Shown here: one piece after another, positions 27,640-36,243 of the stretch
How positions within the stretch are numbered: position 1 is the first letter of the stretch
Layout: every line of letters starts with the position of its first letter
DNA from: an uncultured Bacteroidota bacterium
GTDB lineage: Bacteria; Bacteroidota; Bacteroidia; Flavobacteriales_D; Sanyastnellaceae
Direction of reading: 5' to 3'
Assembly (NCBI GenBank): GCA_903932685.1
Contig: CAIZGX010000001.1
Coordinates: forward strand, 1 to 64,000
Length of the DNA stretch: 64,000 bases
Program-made: the position numbers and the translations under genes
Notes under the pieces: generated by a model
Databases searched by the model: none
Seen by the model: only the letters and a program-made list of their open reading frames with translations
What the model was told of the DNA's origin: nothing

Positions 27640-28566
27640 GTGAAAAAAGGATTGGTATTCAAAACAACGGGAAAATCTTACGACGTTTTAATCGACGGTA
27701 AAATTGTTGTGTGCTCGCTGCGCGGAAAGATTAGACTGCAAGGCCTTCGCACTACAAACCCCATTGCTGCTGGAGATTACGTAGATGTTGAAATGGACAG
27801 CGACGGCAATGGAAGTATCAACCGCATTCACGACCGAACAAATTACATCATTCGAAAATCAGTTAACCTCTCGAAAGAAGCGCAGATTATTGCTGCGAAT
27901 ATTACACGTGCTTTTTTGCTTGTTACCATTGATCGTCCGCAAACCACGCCCGGATTTATCGATCGTTTTTTAGTCACTGCAGAAGCATATCGTATTCCTG
28001 TTACCTTGATTTTTCACAAGTGGGACATCTACACGGAAGAAGAAAAAGAGAAAGCTATTGACTTGGCTTCCATATACAAAAGCATTGGATATGAGTTGTT
28101 ATTTACGAGTATTGAGACTGGACAAGGGCTGAAAGAATTGAAGCAACTCATAGAGACGGGAACGTTTTTATTCTCGGGACACAGTGGCGTAGGGAAATCA
28201 TCTTTGGTTGGAAAAATTTCCAACAACGAAGACATTCGGATCGGTGACATCAGCGACTGGAGCGGGAAAGGACAGCACACGACAACGTTTGCTGAAATAT
28301 TTCCATTGAGTGACACCTCGTTTTTAATTGACACTCCGGGTATCAAAGGATTTGGCTTGGTGAATTTCGAAGAAGAGTTGTTGGGTAATTATTTCCCTGA
28401 ATTTCTAGAATTATTACCTGCATGCAAGTTCAACAATTGCAAGCACATTAACGAACCGAAGTGCGCTGTTTTAGAGGCATTGAGTGAAGGTGAGATTGCA
28501 GAATCGCGTTACATGAGTTATAGATCTATGTTAGAAAGCGAAACTGAAAAATACCGTTCTTCATGA
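27640..28566 (+). CDS. rsgA: Ribosome small subunit-dependent GTPase RsgA
   Basis: Circularly permuted GTPase that checks late 30S maturation. OB-fold at the N-terminus (GLVFKTTGKSYDVLIDGK, RLQGLRTTNPIAAGDYVDVE), G4 motif as FHKWD, G1 motif GHSGVGKSSLVGKI, G2 region GKGQHTTTFAEIF, G3 DTPGIKGFG, and a zinc site with C-terminal cysteines and histidine (CKFNNCKHINEPKCAV). The track ORF starts 137 codons upstream, antisense to the TonB receptor; homology starts at VKKGLVFKTTG, so the GTG at 27640 is the likely start (308 aa). A TACCTTAG near-consensus box lies just upstream. Confidence 0.93.
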   Translation: MKKGLVFKTTGKSYDVLIDGKIVVCSLRGKIRLQGLRTTNPIAAGDYVDVEMDSDGNGSINRIHDRTNYIIRKSVNLSKEAQIIAANITRAFLLVTIDRPQTTPGFIDRFLVTAEAYRIPVTLIFHKWDIYTEEEKEKAIDLASIYKSIGYELLFTSIETGQGLKELKQLIETGTFLFSGHSGVGKSSLVGKISNNEDIRIGDISDWSGKGQHTTTFAEIFPLSDTSFLIDTPGIKGFGLVNFEEELLGNYFPEFLELLPACKFNNCKHINEPKCAVLEALSEGEIAESRYMSYRSMLESETEKYRSS

Positions 28567-29240
28567 AATTCCAACTGTTCACCAACGAGCACTTTTTTAT
28601 TATTGGATTAACGCTTTTTCTCTCCCTTTTTTTTGTTTGGGTTGGAAGGAAATACGACAAGTCGCGTGACATACTGCGCTGGTTTTTCGGGATATTGCTA
28701 TTGACTAACATGGTCGTTTATCAAACCTATCGCTATCAAATTGGCTTGTGGGAAGTGCGCCACGATTTACCCCTTGAGCTGTGCAACCTCGCGAACATTT
28801 TAACCGCATTGGCATTGCTCCTGAAGCGTCGCGGCATGGCTGAAATTGCGTGGTGCTGGGTGATGACCGGCACGCTGAATGGATTAATCACTCCAGACTT
28901 CATGGGCGTGTTTCCAGAAGTGCCTTATGTCTCTTTCTTCATCGGACATGCGGGATTAATTATTGCCACATCCTTTTTAGTTTTCGGAATGAAGTTGTAT
29001 CCGCAAAAAGGTTCTTGGTTGCGTGTTGTGGCGGCATCGCAGATTTATTTCGCGCTGGCTTTTTCAGTCAATAAAATTATCGGAAGTAACTACGGATACC
29101 TCATGCACAAGCCCGAAGGCGGCAGCGCCATGGATTTCTTCGGCCCTTATCCGTATTATTTAATCACGCTCGAATGCTTAGGAGCGTTGCTGTTTTTCTT
29201 GGTATTGTTGCCGTTTAGGAAGAAGCAGAATTCAAATTAA
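28563..29240 (+). CDS. YwaF/TIGR02206-like integral membrane protein
   Basis: 225 aa with about six to seven hydrophobic segments. Matches the TIGR02206-type family through LPLELCNLANILTALALL and its layout. Function in the family is unknown. ATG overlaps the rsgA stop (ATGA), so the two are translated together. It ends in a TTAA shared with the convergent lipoprotein gene. The KPEGGSAMDFFGPYPYY stretch near the end is the conserved extracytoplasmic loop. Confidence 0.78.
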   Translation: MKFQLFTNEHFFIIGLTLFLSLFFVWVGRKYDKSRDILRWFFGILLLTNMVVYQTYRYQIGLWEVRHDLPLELCNLANILTALALLLKRRGMAEIAWCWVMTGTLNGLITPDFMGVFPEVPYVSFFIGHAGLIIATSFLVFGMKLYPQKGSWLRVVAASQIYFALAFSVNKIIGSNYGYLMHKPEGGSAMDFFGPYPYYLITLECLGALLFFLVLLPFRKKQNSN

Positions 29241-30118
29241 TTCCAACTCGGAATCATTCCGCGTAAGCCCATATCTACAACCGATTCACCTGCGCCCGGT
29301 TCCCATTTTCCATCCGAGTTGGTATCAATCCATTCGAAACTGTTATTGGTGGAAAGTGAAAGGGTTACATAGATATCTTCAGTTTCATTTCCGGTAATAA
29401 CCAAGGGTGAAGAAAATCCGCCGGTTACTACGCAACTTCCTTGAGGAATGGGAGAGGTTGCAAATATCGGATTCGGAACTGTGGTGGCACCTGGAGGTGC
29501 TTGTCCCGAAGTTACATAAGGAGTTCCTAATACGCTCGTCTCGAATCCCCAGTAGCCTTGAAGCACATCGTCATTCACAGCCACCGTTTGTGTGTTTATT
29601 ACATAATTTGTGATGTACGTATTGAACCCTACAAAACTCGAAACACGTCCCGTTAAATCGAATCCATTCGCCAATAAATTCACATCGAAATTCTGATACA
29701 ACAACGAAGCACGAACATATTCGTAAGTACCCGGGGTAAATGAACTTATGGGAACAGCTACAAAAATTTCTCCCGGCGCTGCAATTCTGGCTTTCGCGAA
29801 ATCAATCGCATTCGCTCCGCCTGCCATGGTTTCATCGGCGTGATAAACAACCTCACCCCCACCTAAAGCGGTATACATGTTCGGCGTAAATTCAATGTAG
29901 TGCGCAGAAATTTTATGAAACAACGGACTTAATGCAGCATGTCCAGCGGGCACGGTTGAAGGCACTCCCAAGTTGTTCAATCGCTCTTGCGTTGAGTCTG
30001 TCACAATCTTTATGTAAACCGTTGGTCCATCCAATGCATGTGGATCATCCTTGCAACGATCGCAAGAAACCAAAACCATCATCATTAAAACAGCAAAAAG
30101 GAAATTCGATTTTTTCAT
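29237..30118 (-). CDS. Hypothetical lipoprotein with Ca-loop-like C-terminus
   Basis: I do not recognise the family. Lipoprotein signal MKKSNFLFAVLMMMVLVSCDR (lipobox LVSC). The 293-residue mature part is beta-rich and low in charge, with YVRASLLYQNFDVNLLANG and TNYVINTQTVAVNDDVLQGY. Near the end, WIDTNSDGKWEPGAGE resembles a DxNxDG calcium loop as in dockerin or EF-hand repeats. The same C-terminal idea (GESVVDMGLRGMIP) recurs in Bacteroidota secreted proteins of unknown role. Single gene, convergent with the YwaF-like gene. Confidence 0.7.
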   Translation of the reverse strand: MKKSNFLFAVLMMMVLVSCDRCKDDPHALDGPTVYIKIVTDSTQERLNNLGVPSTVPAGHAALSPLFHKISAHYIEFTPNMYTALGGGEVVYHADETMAGGANAIDFAKARIAAPGEIFVAVPISSFTPGTYEYVRASLLYQNFDVNLLANGFDLTGRVSSFVGFNTYITNYVINTQTVAVNDDVLQGYWGFETSVLGTPYVTSGQAPPGATTVPNPIFATSPIPQGSCVVTGGFSSPLVITGNETEDIYVTLSLSTNNSFEWIDTNSDGKWEPGAGESVVDMGLRGMIPSWN

Positions 30119-30146
30119 GATGGGAAAATAAGATTTTTATCGAAAC

Positions 30147-32021
30147 CTAACTCATGTAAATCCATGCACTTTCATACGACTCTTGGACTTCAAAAAACTG
30201 GAGCATCTCTTGATAAAACGAATCGCCTCCTATTGTTGCGCTATCACCAATAACAATCAACTTCTTCCTAGCGCGAGTAAGCGCAACATTCATCCTGCGG
30301 TAGTCTTTCAAGAATCCAATTTCATTCTCGTCGTTGCTTCGCACCAAAGAAATAATAACCACATCGGCCTCTTGCCCTTGAAACGAATCCACCGTATTAA
30401 TCGTCACCTCCTCATCTTTAAACACACGCTCCAACAATTCAATCTGAGCGCGATACGGTGAAATTAAGGCGCATGAAAAAAACTGTTGCGTCTGTTCCTT
30501 CAACATGGTATACATTTTCATGGCCAATTCAGCTTCGCCTTTGTTCATCCGCGAATGGCCCTCTGCTCCTGCCTCTTCATTATAACCTGTCCCAGCAGTA
30601 TCAATGAATTGAATAGGATTCAAATCGCCTTCCAACATACGACGTGCAACAGAGATATCTGCAGTGAGTTTCCCTTCATAAAAATGCATGTTGCTGAACG
30701 CTGCTATTTTTTCGTTCATACGATATTGTACATCAAGAAAGTGTACACCCTTCGAAACGCGCGCAGCTCTCTCCATTAAAGAAATTGCCAAGCCCTTCTG
30801 GGCTGCTTCATTCGAAAAAATAGTTGGAGGAAGTTGCAAATGGTCTCCAGCTAAAACCAATTTATTTCCTTTAGCAATCGGAATCCAACAGGCCGGTTCC
30901 AGCGCCTGCCCTGCTTCGTCGATCACAATAACATCGAACACTCGATCACGAAGCATATCATTCGCAGATCCTACGAGGGTTGTGCAAATCACATCGGCCT
31001 GATCAATGAGTCTATCCAATAAAAACAATTCCGTCTCGCGCGCTTCGCGCATCATTTCTTTTGCTTCCTTGAAAATTAATTTGCGTTGCTCTGCTTCTTC
31101 TCTGCCAAACGAACGTTTGTATTTACTTCCCAAGGAACGCAATTCTTTCGCTTTTCTTTTCCATTCACGAACTCGAGAGTAATCTTTGTCTTCCAACAAC
31201 TTCACATCAACGGTAAACGCATTTGCTTTGGAATGCACCTTTGCCGGATTCCCCAAACGCAAAACTTTCAATCCCTTTTCACCCAGCCCATTCACCAAAT
31301 GGTCTACTGCCGCATTGCTCGGCGCACAGCACAATACCTTTTTCTTCAATTTTGCTAACTCCTGCATGGCATGAATAAGTGTTGTGGTCTTGCCAGTGCC
31401 GGGAGGGCCGTGAACAACACTTACAACCAAATCATTCACAACACCTCGTGCAGCTTCGTTCTGTGAATCATTTAAATTTCCATGAGAACCAGTATACTCA
31501 ATTTCTAAAAGTCTTTTTTCTTCCGAAGTAATTGCATCGCGAATTTCTGCCAATCGATTGTTCTTCGCGTTTATTACATTATTCAAAGCCGCGAACATTT
31601 CCTTGTATGACTTTTCATCGAAGGATACATTCAATCCAATTTTTCCATCGTCCGTCCAATCGGGTAATTCATCTACTCTAAATTGAATTTTCATTCGCAG
31701 ATGATCCACGAATGCGATAGTTCCTTTGAGCGATTCTCCTTGGTGATTTTCATGATTGGAAAATAATTCAACGGGTTGGCCAGATTGAAACGAATGCTTC
31801 GCGGGACCGTTGGTTTTTTCCACCACCAAAAACGGATACGAACCGAAGCCGAATCCATCTTCCACAATCTTCAGTGGGAACCAGGTTAGGCCTTCTCTAA
31901 TTCGCGCATTAACCGGTTGCTCTTTCAATTGTTTTTGAAAGCGCGCCCAATCTTCGTCCCGCTCTATTTTCAAGAGCTCAGCAAGATTTCCGAGATAGGT
32001 TGTGTTTTCTTGAAGGGTCAT
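30147..32021 (-). CDS. SF1B DNA/RNA helicase, DNA2/NAM7 (IGHMBP2-like) family
   Basis: Walker [18 protein letters not shown] (about 205), motif II VIVIDEAGQALEPACWIP, motif III LAGDHLQLPPTI, motif IV region VQYRMNEKIAAFSNMHFY, motif V TVDSFQGQEADVVIISLVR and motif VI RRMNVALTRARKKLIVIGD. An N-terminal beta-barrel region (about 40-150) is as in the IGHMBP2/SETX-type group. ATG 32021 is preferred over the track GTG (32027), giving 624 aa. Acts on nucleic acids; the cellular role in bacteria is unclear. Begins after a hairpin that follows the upstream T9SS gene. Confidence 0.9.
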   Translation of the reverse strand: MTLQENTTYLGNLAELLKIERDEDWARFQKQLKEQPVNARIREGLTWFPLKIVEDGFGFGSYPFLVVEKTNGPAKHSFQSGQPVELFSNHENHQGESLKGTIAFVDHLRMKIQFRVDELPDWTDDGKIGLNVSFDEKSYKEMFAALNNVINAKNNRLAEIRDAITSEEKRLLEIEYTGSHGNLNDSQNEAARGVVNDLVVSVVHGPPGTGKTTTLIHAMQELAKLKKKVLCCAPSNAAVDHLVNGLGEKGLKVLRLGNPAKVHSKANAFTVDVKLLEDKDYSRVREWKRKAKELRSLGSKYKRSFGREEAEQRKLIFKEAKEMMREARETELFLLDRLIDQADVICTTLVGSANDMLRDRVFDVIVIDEAGQALEPACWIPIAKGNKLVLAGDHLQLPPTIFSNEAAQKGLAISLMERAARVSKGVHFLDVQYRMNEKIAAFSNMHFYEGKLTADISVARRMLEGDLNPIQFIDTAGTGYNEEAGAEGHSRMNKGEAELAMKMYTMLKEQTQQFFSCALISPYRAQIELLERVFKDEEVTINTVDSFQGQEADVVIISLVRSNDENEIGFLKDYRRMNVALTRARKKLIVIGDSATIGGDSFYQEMLQFFEVQESYESAWIYMS

Positions 32022-32032
32022 GGGCACAAATA

Positions 32033-32059
32033 AATAAGGGGCGAAGATCGCCCCTTATT
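32033..32059 (-). terminator. Hairpin after the T9SS type B gene
   Basis: Perfect 12-bp stem AATAAGGGGCGA / TCGCCCCTTATT with a 3-nt loop, between the stop of the T9SS gene and the helicase start. The T tract on the minus strand is broken (TTATTTATTTG), so termination may be partial. A second short A/T hairpin overlaps the stop codon. Confidence 0.65.
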
Positions 32060-32078
32060 CTAATATTTGAAAGAAATA

Positions 32079-34385
32079 TTAGTTTCTCATCAAGTGAAAG
32101 TATCCTGGATAATCATCTACTTTTCCTATTGGCGATGTCACCTTCAGAACGAAATAAAACACCCCATCGGATAATTCATTCGGAGACCAATCGTTTTTGT
32201 AATCAGTACTCTCATAAACCATTTCGCCCCATCTATTAAACACTTCTAAACTAGCGTTCGCATAGTAGAACAATGACTCTCCGAAGTTCAATGTTTGATT
32301 TTCAGTTGTTCCGTTGAGTAATACAATGTTTGGCAAGAACACATCACAAGGAAGTGATGTAACTCCAAATTCCGTTGAAGCGCTGAATCCGCAAACGGGT
32401 TCTGTTATTTCAACCGAATAAAGGAATTGCTCGTTTGGTATTCCTGCCCAAGGGCTATAGACAGTTCCAATTGCGTTTGGAACAATCGTGTCAGATAAGA
32501 ACCACTGATAGGTATAGCTAGGATTCAAGAAAGGAGCATTCAAGAATATCTGCTCATTCAAACAAACTGAATCAGTGGTGAAAGGAGCAGTGCCCGGCGT
32601 TTCGGGAGTAATCAAGAGCAAGTTATCTGTTACAGTACATTGAAGATCATCGATGGGATGAACAGACAAGGTAACTTCTGAAGTTCCTGACGCGCCGCTG
32701 AAGCTAGGGAAAGGAATGTTCGAAGCATTGAACGTTCCACCATTCCCACTGACCACGGACCAGTCGTACACGTAATTTATTCCTGGCACTTGTCCTGAAA
32801 CATTGCTTGTTAAATTCACTGAATTCAAACAATAAGGAAGATCGTTACCTAAATCTAAAACTGGGGGTGCAAAGTAATTCACTTCTATTGTATCGCTGTA
32901 GGTACAACCAAAGTTGTCCAAAGCCGAAGCAATAATGTAGTAATTCCCTGGTGTTGTAGGATTTAATATCGCTCCTCCGCAATTAGCAATTGTGCTGGTA
33001 ATTCCAGGACCAGTCCACGTTATAGAGTCACACGTATATCCGAAAGAAGGAAGGAACGAAACCAAAGGTGGGTATAAAGTTGAATCAAAGTTTACCCCCC
33101 AATCGAAAATCCATCCATCATCAGAAGCCCACAAGTCACAAACTTCGATAATCCATGCACCATTCAACGGACAACCAATTAAATTCGTAAAAGGCTGAAC
33201 AGAATTGTATGTGCCACTTGGCAAGGTGCCACCTGTGTTTGCAGCCCATGTGCCTGCAGTTGCGGTCGGTGACCAATAGTAATCATAACCAACCCCGGCA
33301 GGATCAGCAGCCCCCATTATATCAACTGGCTCACCGAGGAAAGTTCCGCTTCCACCTTGCTGGTGAACGATAATGCTTTGACCGTTTGGACAAGTAAATG
33401 AAATAACAATATCGCCCATGAAACTATGCTCGAAATTGATAAAGAAGCTTTCGAAATCACCCACGCTTTGGATGGTTTGTCCTGCGTTAAAACCACCGAA
33501 CAACAGTGTATCAGAGTAACATTGCGTCTGATCATCTGGAATAAACAAGGCCCCACCTAAATTCGCTGTTGGAAGAGCCGACCAATAAGTTGGGTCTATT
33601 GAAACCGCTAAGTTTATTTCTTGTCCTAGACAAGCCTGGAAATCATCTGCTGCAATGCTCATCGAAGGGTAAGTATCAACAAGAATCAAGGCGTCAATCA
33701 AATTAATATTTCCACATCCATTGGTATCAAGAACCATCAGTTCTACCATGTATGCGCCTGATTCCGAATACGTGTGCGTTACGATTGGCCAAGAGCTCAA
33801 ATCAGTTGTTCCATCATCGAAATCCCAAGTAAGACTCCCCAACACTGTACCCGGTGCAAATACCGTTGACGAGGCATCGAAAGTAATTGACTCCCCCACA
33901 CAAAGACGTGTAGGCTGAAAGTCTGGCTGATCTGTAGTTACAGCAACAACTGGCGGTTCACAAGGAATACCGCATGAAATTTCTGCTCCGAAGCTTCCAA
34001 CACTCGCGTCACCATCTGATGTAAATAAGATCGTTAAACAATTCGAAGGATTACTTGAAGAAACGATTAGACCATTGAGGTCACCTCCTACATAAGTTCC
34101 AATTAAAGGAGCAGAAGCGTCACCGCCATTGAAAATAGCCATTTGGTCACCAGCACCAAGGTTAAAGAAGCTAAAATCTAAATTAACCTGACCCGGAATT
34201 GTTGCGTCGGAACATATGACTGAAATCGCAACAATGTTTGGACCGTAATCGGCTGCGCTTAGTCCTGGGTCAACCAAGAAACCACCGCAGCTAGAAATGA
34301 AAGCAGTTCCTACAGGATATTCTTGAGCAGCTGCTTGAAAAACGGACAACGCCGCTACGAAAAGGGAGAATAAAACTTTTTTCAT
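32079..34385 (-). CDS. Large secreted protein with T9SS type B sorting domain
   Basis: Signal peptide MKKVLFSLFVAALSVFQAAAQ. N-terminal CUB-like region (SCGGFLVDPG, NLGAGDQMAIFNGG, SNCLTILFTSDGD) about 30-140. PKD domain about 145-235 (LTWDFDDGTTDLSSWPIVTH, DTNGCGN). Proprotein-convertase P domain about 300-435 (GDIVISFTCPNGQSIIVHQQ, LNGAWIIEVCDLWASDDGW). Ig-like stretches follow, then a C-terminal type B (gliding motility-associated) sorting domain (VFNRWGEMVYES, DGVFYFVLKV). 768 aa. No protease active site is seen, so probably an adhesin or surface structural protein. Downstream partner of the small secreted gene, 1 nt away. Confidence 0.88.
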   Translation of the reverse strand: MKKVLFSLFVAALSVFQAAAQEYPVGTAFISSCGGFLVDPGLSAADYGPNIVAISVICSDATIPGQVNLDFSFFNLGAGDQMAIFNGGDASAPLIGTYVGGDLNGLIVSSSNPSNCLTILFTSDGDASVGSFGAEISCGIPCEPPVVAVTTDQPDFQPTRLCVGESITFDASSTVFAPGTVLGSLTWDFDDGTTDLSSWPIVTHTYSESGAYMVELMVLDTNGCGNINLIDALILVDTYPSMSIAADDFQACLGQEINLAVSIDPTYWSALPTANLGGALFIPDDQTQCYSDTLLFGGFNAGQTIQSVGDFESFFINFEHSFMGDIVISFTCPNGQSIIVHQQGGSGTFLGEPVDIMGAADPAGVGYDYYWSPTATAGTWAANTGGTLPSGTYNSVQPFTNLIGCPLNGAWIIEVCDLWASDDGWIFDWGVNFDSTLYPPLVSFLPSFGYTCDSITWTGPGITSTIANCGGAILNPTTPGNYYIIASALDNFGCTYSDTIEVNYFAPPVLDLGNDLPYCLNSVNLTSNVSGQVPGINYVYDWSVVSGNGGTFNASNIPFPSFSGASGTSEVTLSVHPIDDLQCTVTDNLLLITPETPGTAPFTTDSVCLNEQIFLNAPFLNPSYTYQWFLSDTIVPNAIGTVYSPWAGIPNEQFLYSVEITEPVCGFSASTEFGVTSLPCDVFLPNIVLLNGTTENQTLNFGESLFYYANASLEVFNRWGEMVYESTDYKNDWSPNELSDGVFYFVLKVTSPIGKVDDYPGYFHLMRN

Positions 34386-34386
34386 T

Positions 34387-34773
34387 TTACTTGGCTTTGT
34401 TGTTTATCAATTCTCTTTTGTACAAAGTCTCTAAGCGCTTTGCAGAAAAAACAGTGATTACATAATCTGAGTTCATCCAACGATAAGCCTTCGTTTCTAT
34501 CGCATCTGGCTGCAGCTCGGGAGTACTCGTTAAAACTGCGAAGAGCATTTGTGGCGTTGGTGCGGCAGAAGACAAACGGTTATATGCTGAAGTATTCAAC
34601 ACAGGTGCATTAGCCGCCTTTTCAGGAGCAAGCGTCACCGACACCATATTATTCTGTAAAAAATTCAACCAAGAAGCATCACTGTTGTGAAGACTGGTTA
34701 TGTTCGACTGAGCGAACGAAATTCCAATTGTTCCGAGGAACAAAAAGAGAGAGAGCAGAATTTTCTTTTCCAT
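34387..34773 (-). CDS. Small secreted protein of unknown function
   Basis: ATG 34773 gives a clear signal peptide (MEKKILLSLFLFLGTIGISFAQ) and a 106-residue mature part without a motif I recognise (ASWLNFLQNNMVSVTLAPEK, SAKRLETLYKRELI). 128 aa; the track start adds 24 residues that overlap the promoter. It precedes the type B sorting gene by 1 nt and has a good promoter, so the pair is one transcript. The close coupling suggests a chaperone, anchor or partner for the big secreted protein; that is inference. Confidence 0.75.
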   Translation of the reverse strand: MEKKILLSLFLFLGTIGISFAQSNITSLHNSDASWLNFLQNNMVSVTLAPEKAANAPVLNTSAYNRLSSAAPTPQMLFAVLTSTPELQPDAIETKAYRWMNSDYVITVFSAKRLETLYKRELINNKAK

Positions 34774-34778
34774 AAAAA

Positions 34779-34811
34779 CAAAAATAGGTAATGTGATGAC
34801 TATTTCATCAA
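34779..34811 (-). promoter_or_regulatory. Promoter of the small secreted protein / T9SS type B pair
   Basis: On the minus strand, TTG (34811-34809), 22-nt spacer and TATTTTTG (34786-34779). The ATG is 5 nt after the box, again predicting a leaderless or very short leader mRNA. Confidence 0.65.
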
Positions 34812-34901
34812 GAAAATAGTTGTCTGTTCCATAAAATGATTTCAAAAAAACAGAAAATTAAAAAATATGTGTATATTTGCAGCCGCTTTTAAGAGCAAGA
34901 T

Positions 34902-34974
34902 GATCTCGTAGCTCAGCTGGTAGAGCACTACACTTTTAATGTATGGGCCCTGGGTTCGAATCCCAGCGGGATCA
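34902..34974 (+). tRNA. tRNA-Lys (UUU)
   Basis: Acceptor GATCTCG pairs with CGGGATC (one T-G wobble). D stem GCTC/GAGC, anticodon loop CTTTTAA with anticodon TTT, T arm CTGGG-TTCGAAT-CCCAG. The top pair of the anticodon stem (C27-T43) is a mismatch. CCA is not encoded. Confidence 0.95.
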
Positions 34975-34982
34975 CGAAAAAG

Positions 34983-35008
34983 AAAAAGGGCAGGAGACTG
35001 CCCTTTTT
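34983..35008. terminator. Perfect 11-bp hairpin between the two tRNAs
   Basis: AAAAAGGGCAG / CTGCCCTTTTT with a GAGA (GNRA) loop. It reads as an intrinsic terminator in both directions, but between two tRNAs it may also act as a processing or partial-termination element. Confidence 0.85.
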
Positions 35009-35019
35009 CCATCTCAATT

Positions 35020-35101
35020 GCCCTGGTGGTGAAATTGGTAGACACGCCATCTTGAGGGGGTGGTTCCGTAAGGTGTGCTGGTTCGAGTCCAGTCCAGGGC
35101 A
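35020..35101 (+). tRNA. tRNA-Leu (GAG)
   Basis: Acceptor GCCCTGG pairs perfectly with CCAGGGC. Anticodon stem CCATC/GGTGG with loop TTGAGGG gives anticodon GAG. A long variable arm (about TTCCGTAAGGTGT) marks a class II tRNA. T loop TTCGAGT. CCA not encoded. Confidence 0.94.
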
Positions 35102-35102
35102 C

Positions 35103-35126
35103 AAAGGGGAATATTCCCCTTTTTTT
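35103..35126 (+). terminator. Rho-independent terminator of the tRNA unit
   Basis: Palindromic AAAGGGGAATATTCCCCTTT followed by T residues to 35126, directly after tRNA-Leu. Confidence 0.9.
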
Positions 35127-35141
35127 ATGCATTGAAAATTC

Positions 35142-35169
35142 TTGTGCACGCGGTAATAAGGTATTTTCG
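35142..35169 (+). promoter_or_regulatory. Putative promoter of DAHP synthase/chorismate mutase
   Basis: TTG at 35142-35144, 17-nt spacer, TATTTTCG at 35162-35169 (one mismatch). The ATG follows at 35191. Confidence 0.5.
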
Positions 35170-35190
35170 CAGAACGATTGATTCGATGAA

Positions 35191-36243
35191 ATGGAAACGA
35201 TAAAAGACAATTTTACCTGGATTGCAGGTCCGTGCAGCGCTGAGTCCGAAGAGCAAGTAGTAAACACTGCTCAAGAACTCAAAGCTCGCTTGCCTTTATC
35301 GTACTATCGTGCCGGACTTTGGAAACCACGAACGAGTCCGAATTCCTTTGAAGGAATGGGAGCAGCGGCGCTTCCTTGGATGAAAAAAGCGAAGGAAGAA
35401 ACAGGTGTAAAAATCATTACTGAAGTAGCAACAGCGCAACATGTAGAATTGTGTCTTGAATACAATTTCGATGCACTTTGGATTGGAGCCCGAACAACCA
35501 CAAACCCTTTTTCCGTTCAAGAAATTGCGGAAGCCCTTCGCGGGGTAAACATCCCCATCTTCATTAAAAACCCCATCAATCCAGACCTTTCACTTTGGAT
35601 TGGAGCCTTCGAACGTTTTCAAAAAGTTGGACTAACTGATTTGAGCGCCATTCACCGAGGGTTTTCTGTAGCCAATAAACTTCCCTACCGAAACAAACCT
35701 CTTTGGGAAATTCCCATTGAATTTAAAACACAATTCCCCGACATCCCTCTTCTTTGCGACCCGAGCCACATCTGTGGGAACCGGACATTGCTGAAAGATG
35801 TAAGCCAACGCGCCATTGATTTGGGCATGAATGGGATCATGATCGAAAGTCATCCGAATCCCGACAGTGCCCTGAGCGATGCCGCGCAACAAATTACACC
35901 AGCGCAAGTTGCAGAAATGGCCGCTGCTCTTCATTACAGAACCACTTCGCTTACTTCCAATTCTGCTGAAAAACTTCAAATACTCAGAGATCAAGTAGAT
36001 GCCTTGGACGCAGATATTATTGATTTGTTGGGAAAGAGGATGAACGTTGCGCGAGAGATGGGCGCTTTGAAAAAAGAAGAGGGCATTACTATTTTTCAAT
36101 TGGAAAGATGGAAGGAAATTCTTGAAAGCCGCGAAGCGTGGGGCAAATCGGCAATGCTGACCGAAACATTTCTCTCTGCCTATCTTGAAGCCATTCACAA
36201 AGAGAGTATCCGCGCGCAAAACGGCGTCATGAACAAAGACTGA
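35191..36243 (+). CDS. Bifunctional DAHP synthase / chorismate mutase
   Basis: Combines the first step of the shikimate pathway with the branch-point step to prephenate. N-terminal domain (about 1-255) is a KDO8P-synthase-like type I-beta DAHP synthase (WIAGPCSAESEEQVVNTAQE, YRAGLWKPRTSPNSFEGMG, FIKNPINPDLSLW, LLCDPSHICGNR). C-terminal AroQ-type mutase is about 262-350 (LQILRDQVDALDADIIDLLG, KRMNVAREMG). The fusion is standard in Bacteroidota and allows feedback control by prephenate or its products. 350 aa. It has its own near-consensus promoter after the tRNA terminator. Confidence 0.94.
   Translation: METIKDNFTWIAGPCSAESEEQVVNTAQELKARLPLSYYRAGLWKPRTSPNSFEGMGAAALPWMKKAKEETGVKIITEVATAQHVELCLEYNFDALWIGARTTTNPFSVQEIAEALRGVNIPIFIKNPINPDLSLWIGAFERFQKVGLTDLSAIHRGFSVANKLPYRNKPLWEIPIEFKTQFPDIPLLCDPSHICGNRTLLKDVSQRAIDLGMNGIMIESHPNPDSALSDAAQQITPAQVAEMAAALHYRTTSLTSNSAEKLQILRDQVDALDADIIDLLGKRMNVAREMGALKKEEGITIFQLERWKEILESREAWGKSAMLTETFLSAYLEAIHKESIRAQNGVMNKD

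Noticed and set aside
34842-35267. 141-aa minus-strand ORF with RDPAGIRTQGPY-like sequence
   Set aside because: It runs antisense over tRNA-Lys and tRNA-Leu and has the well-known spurious translation of tRNA genes.
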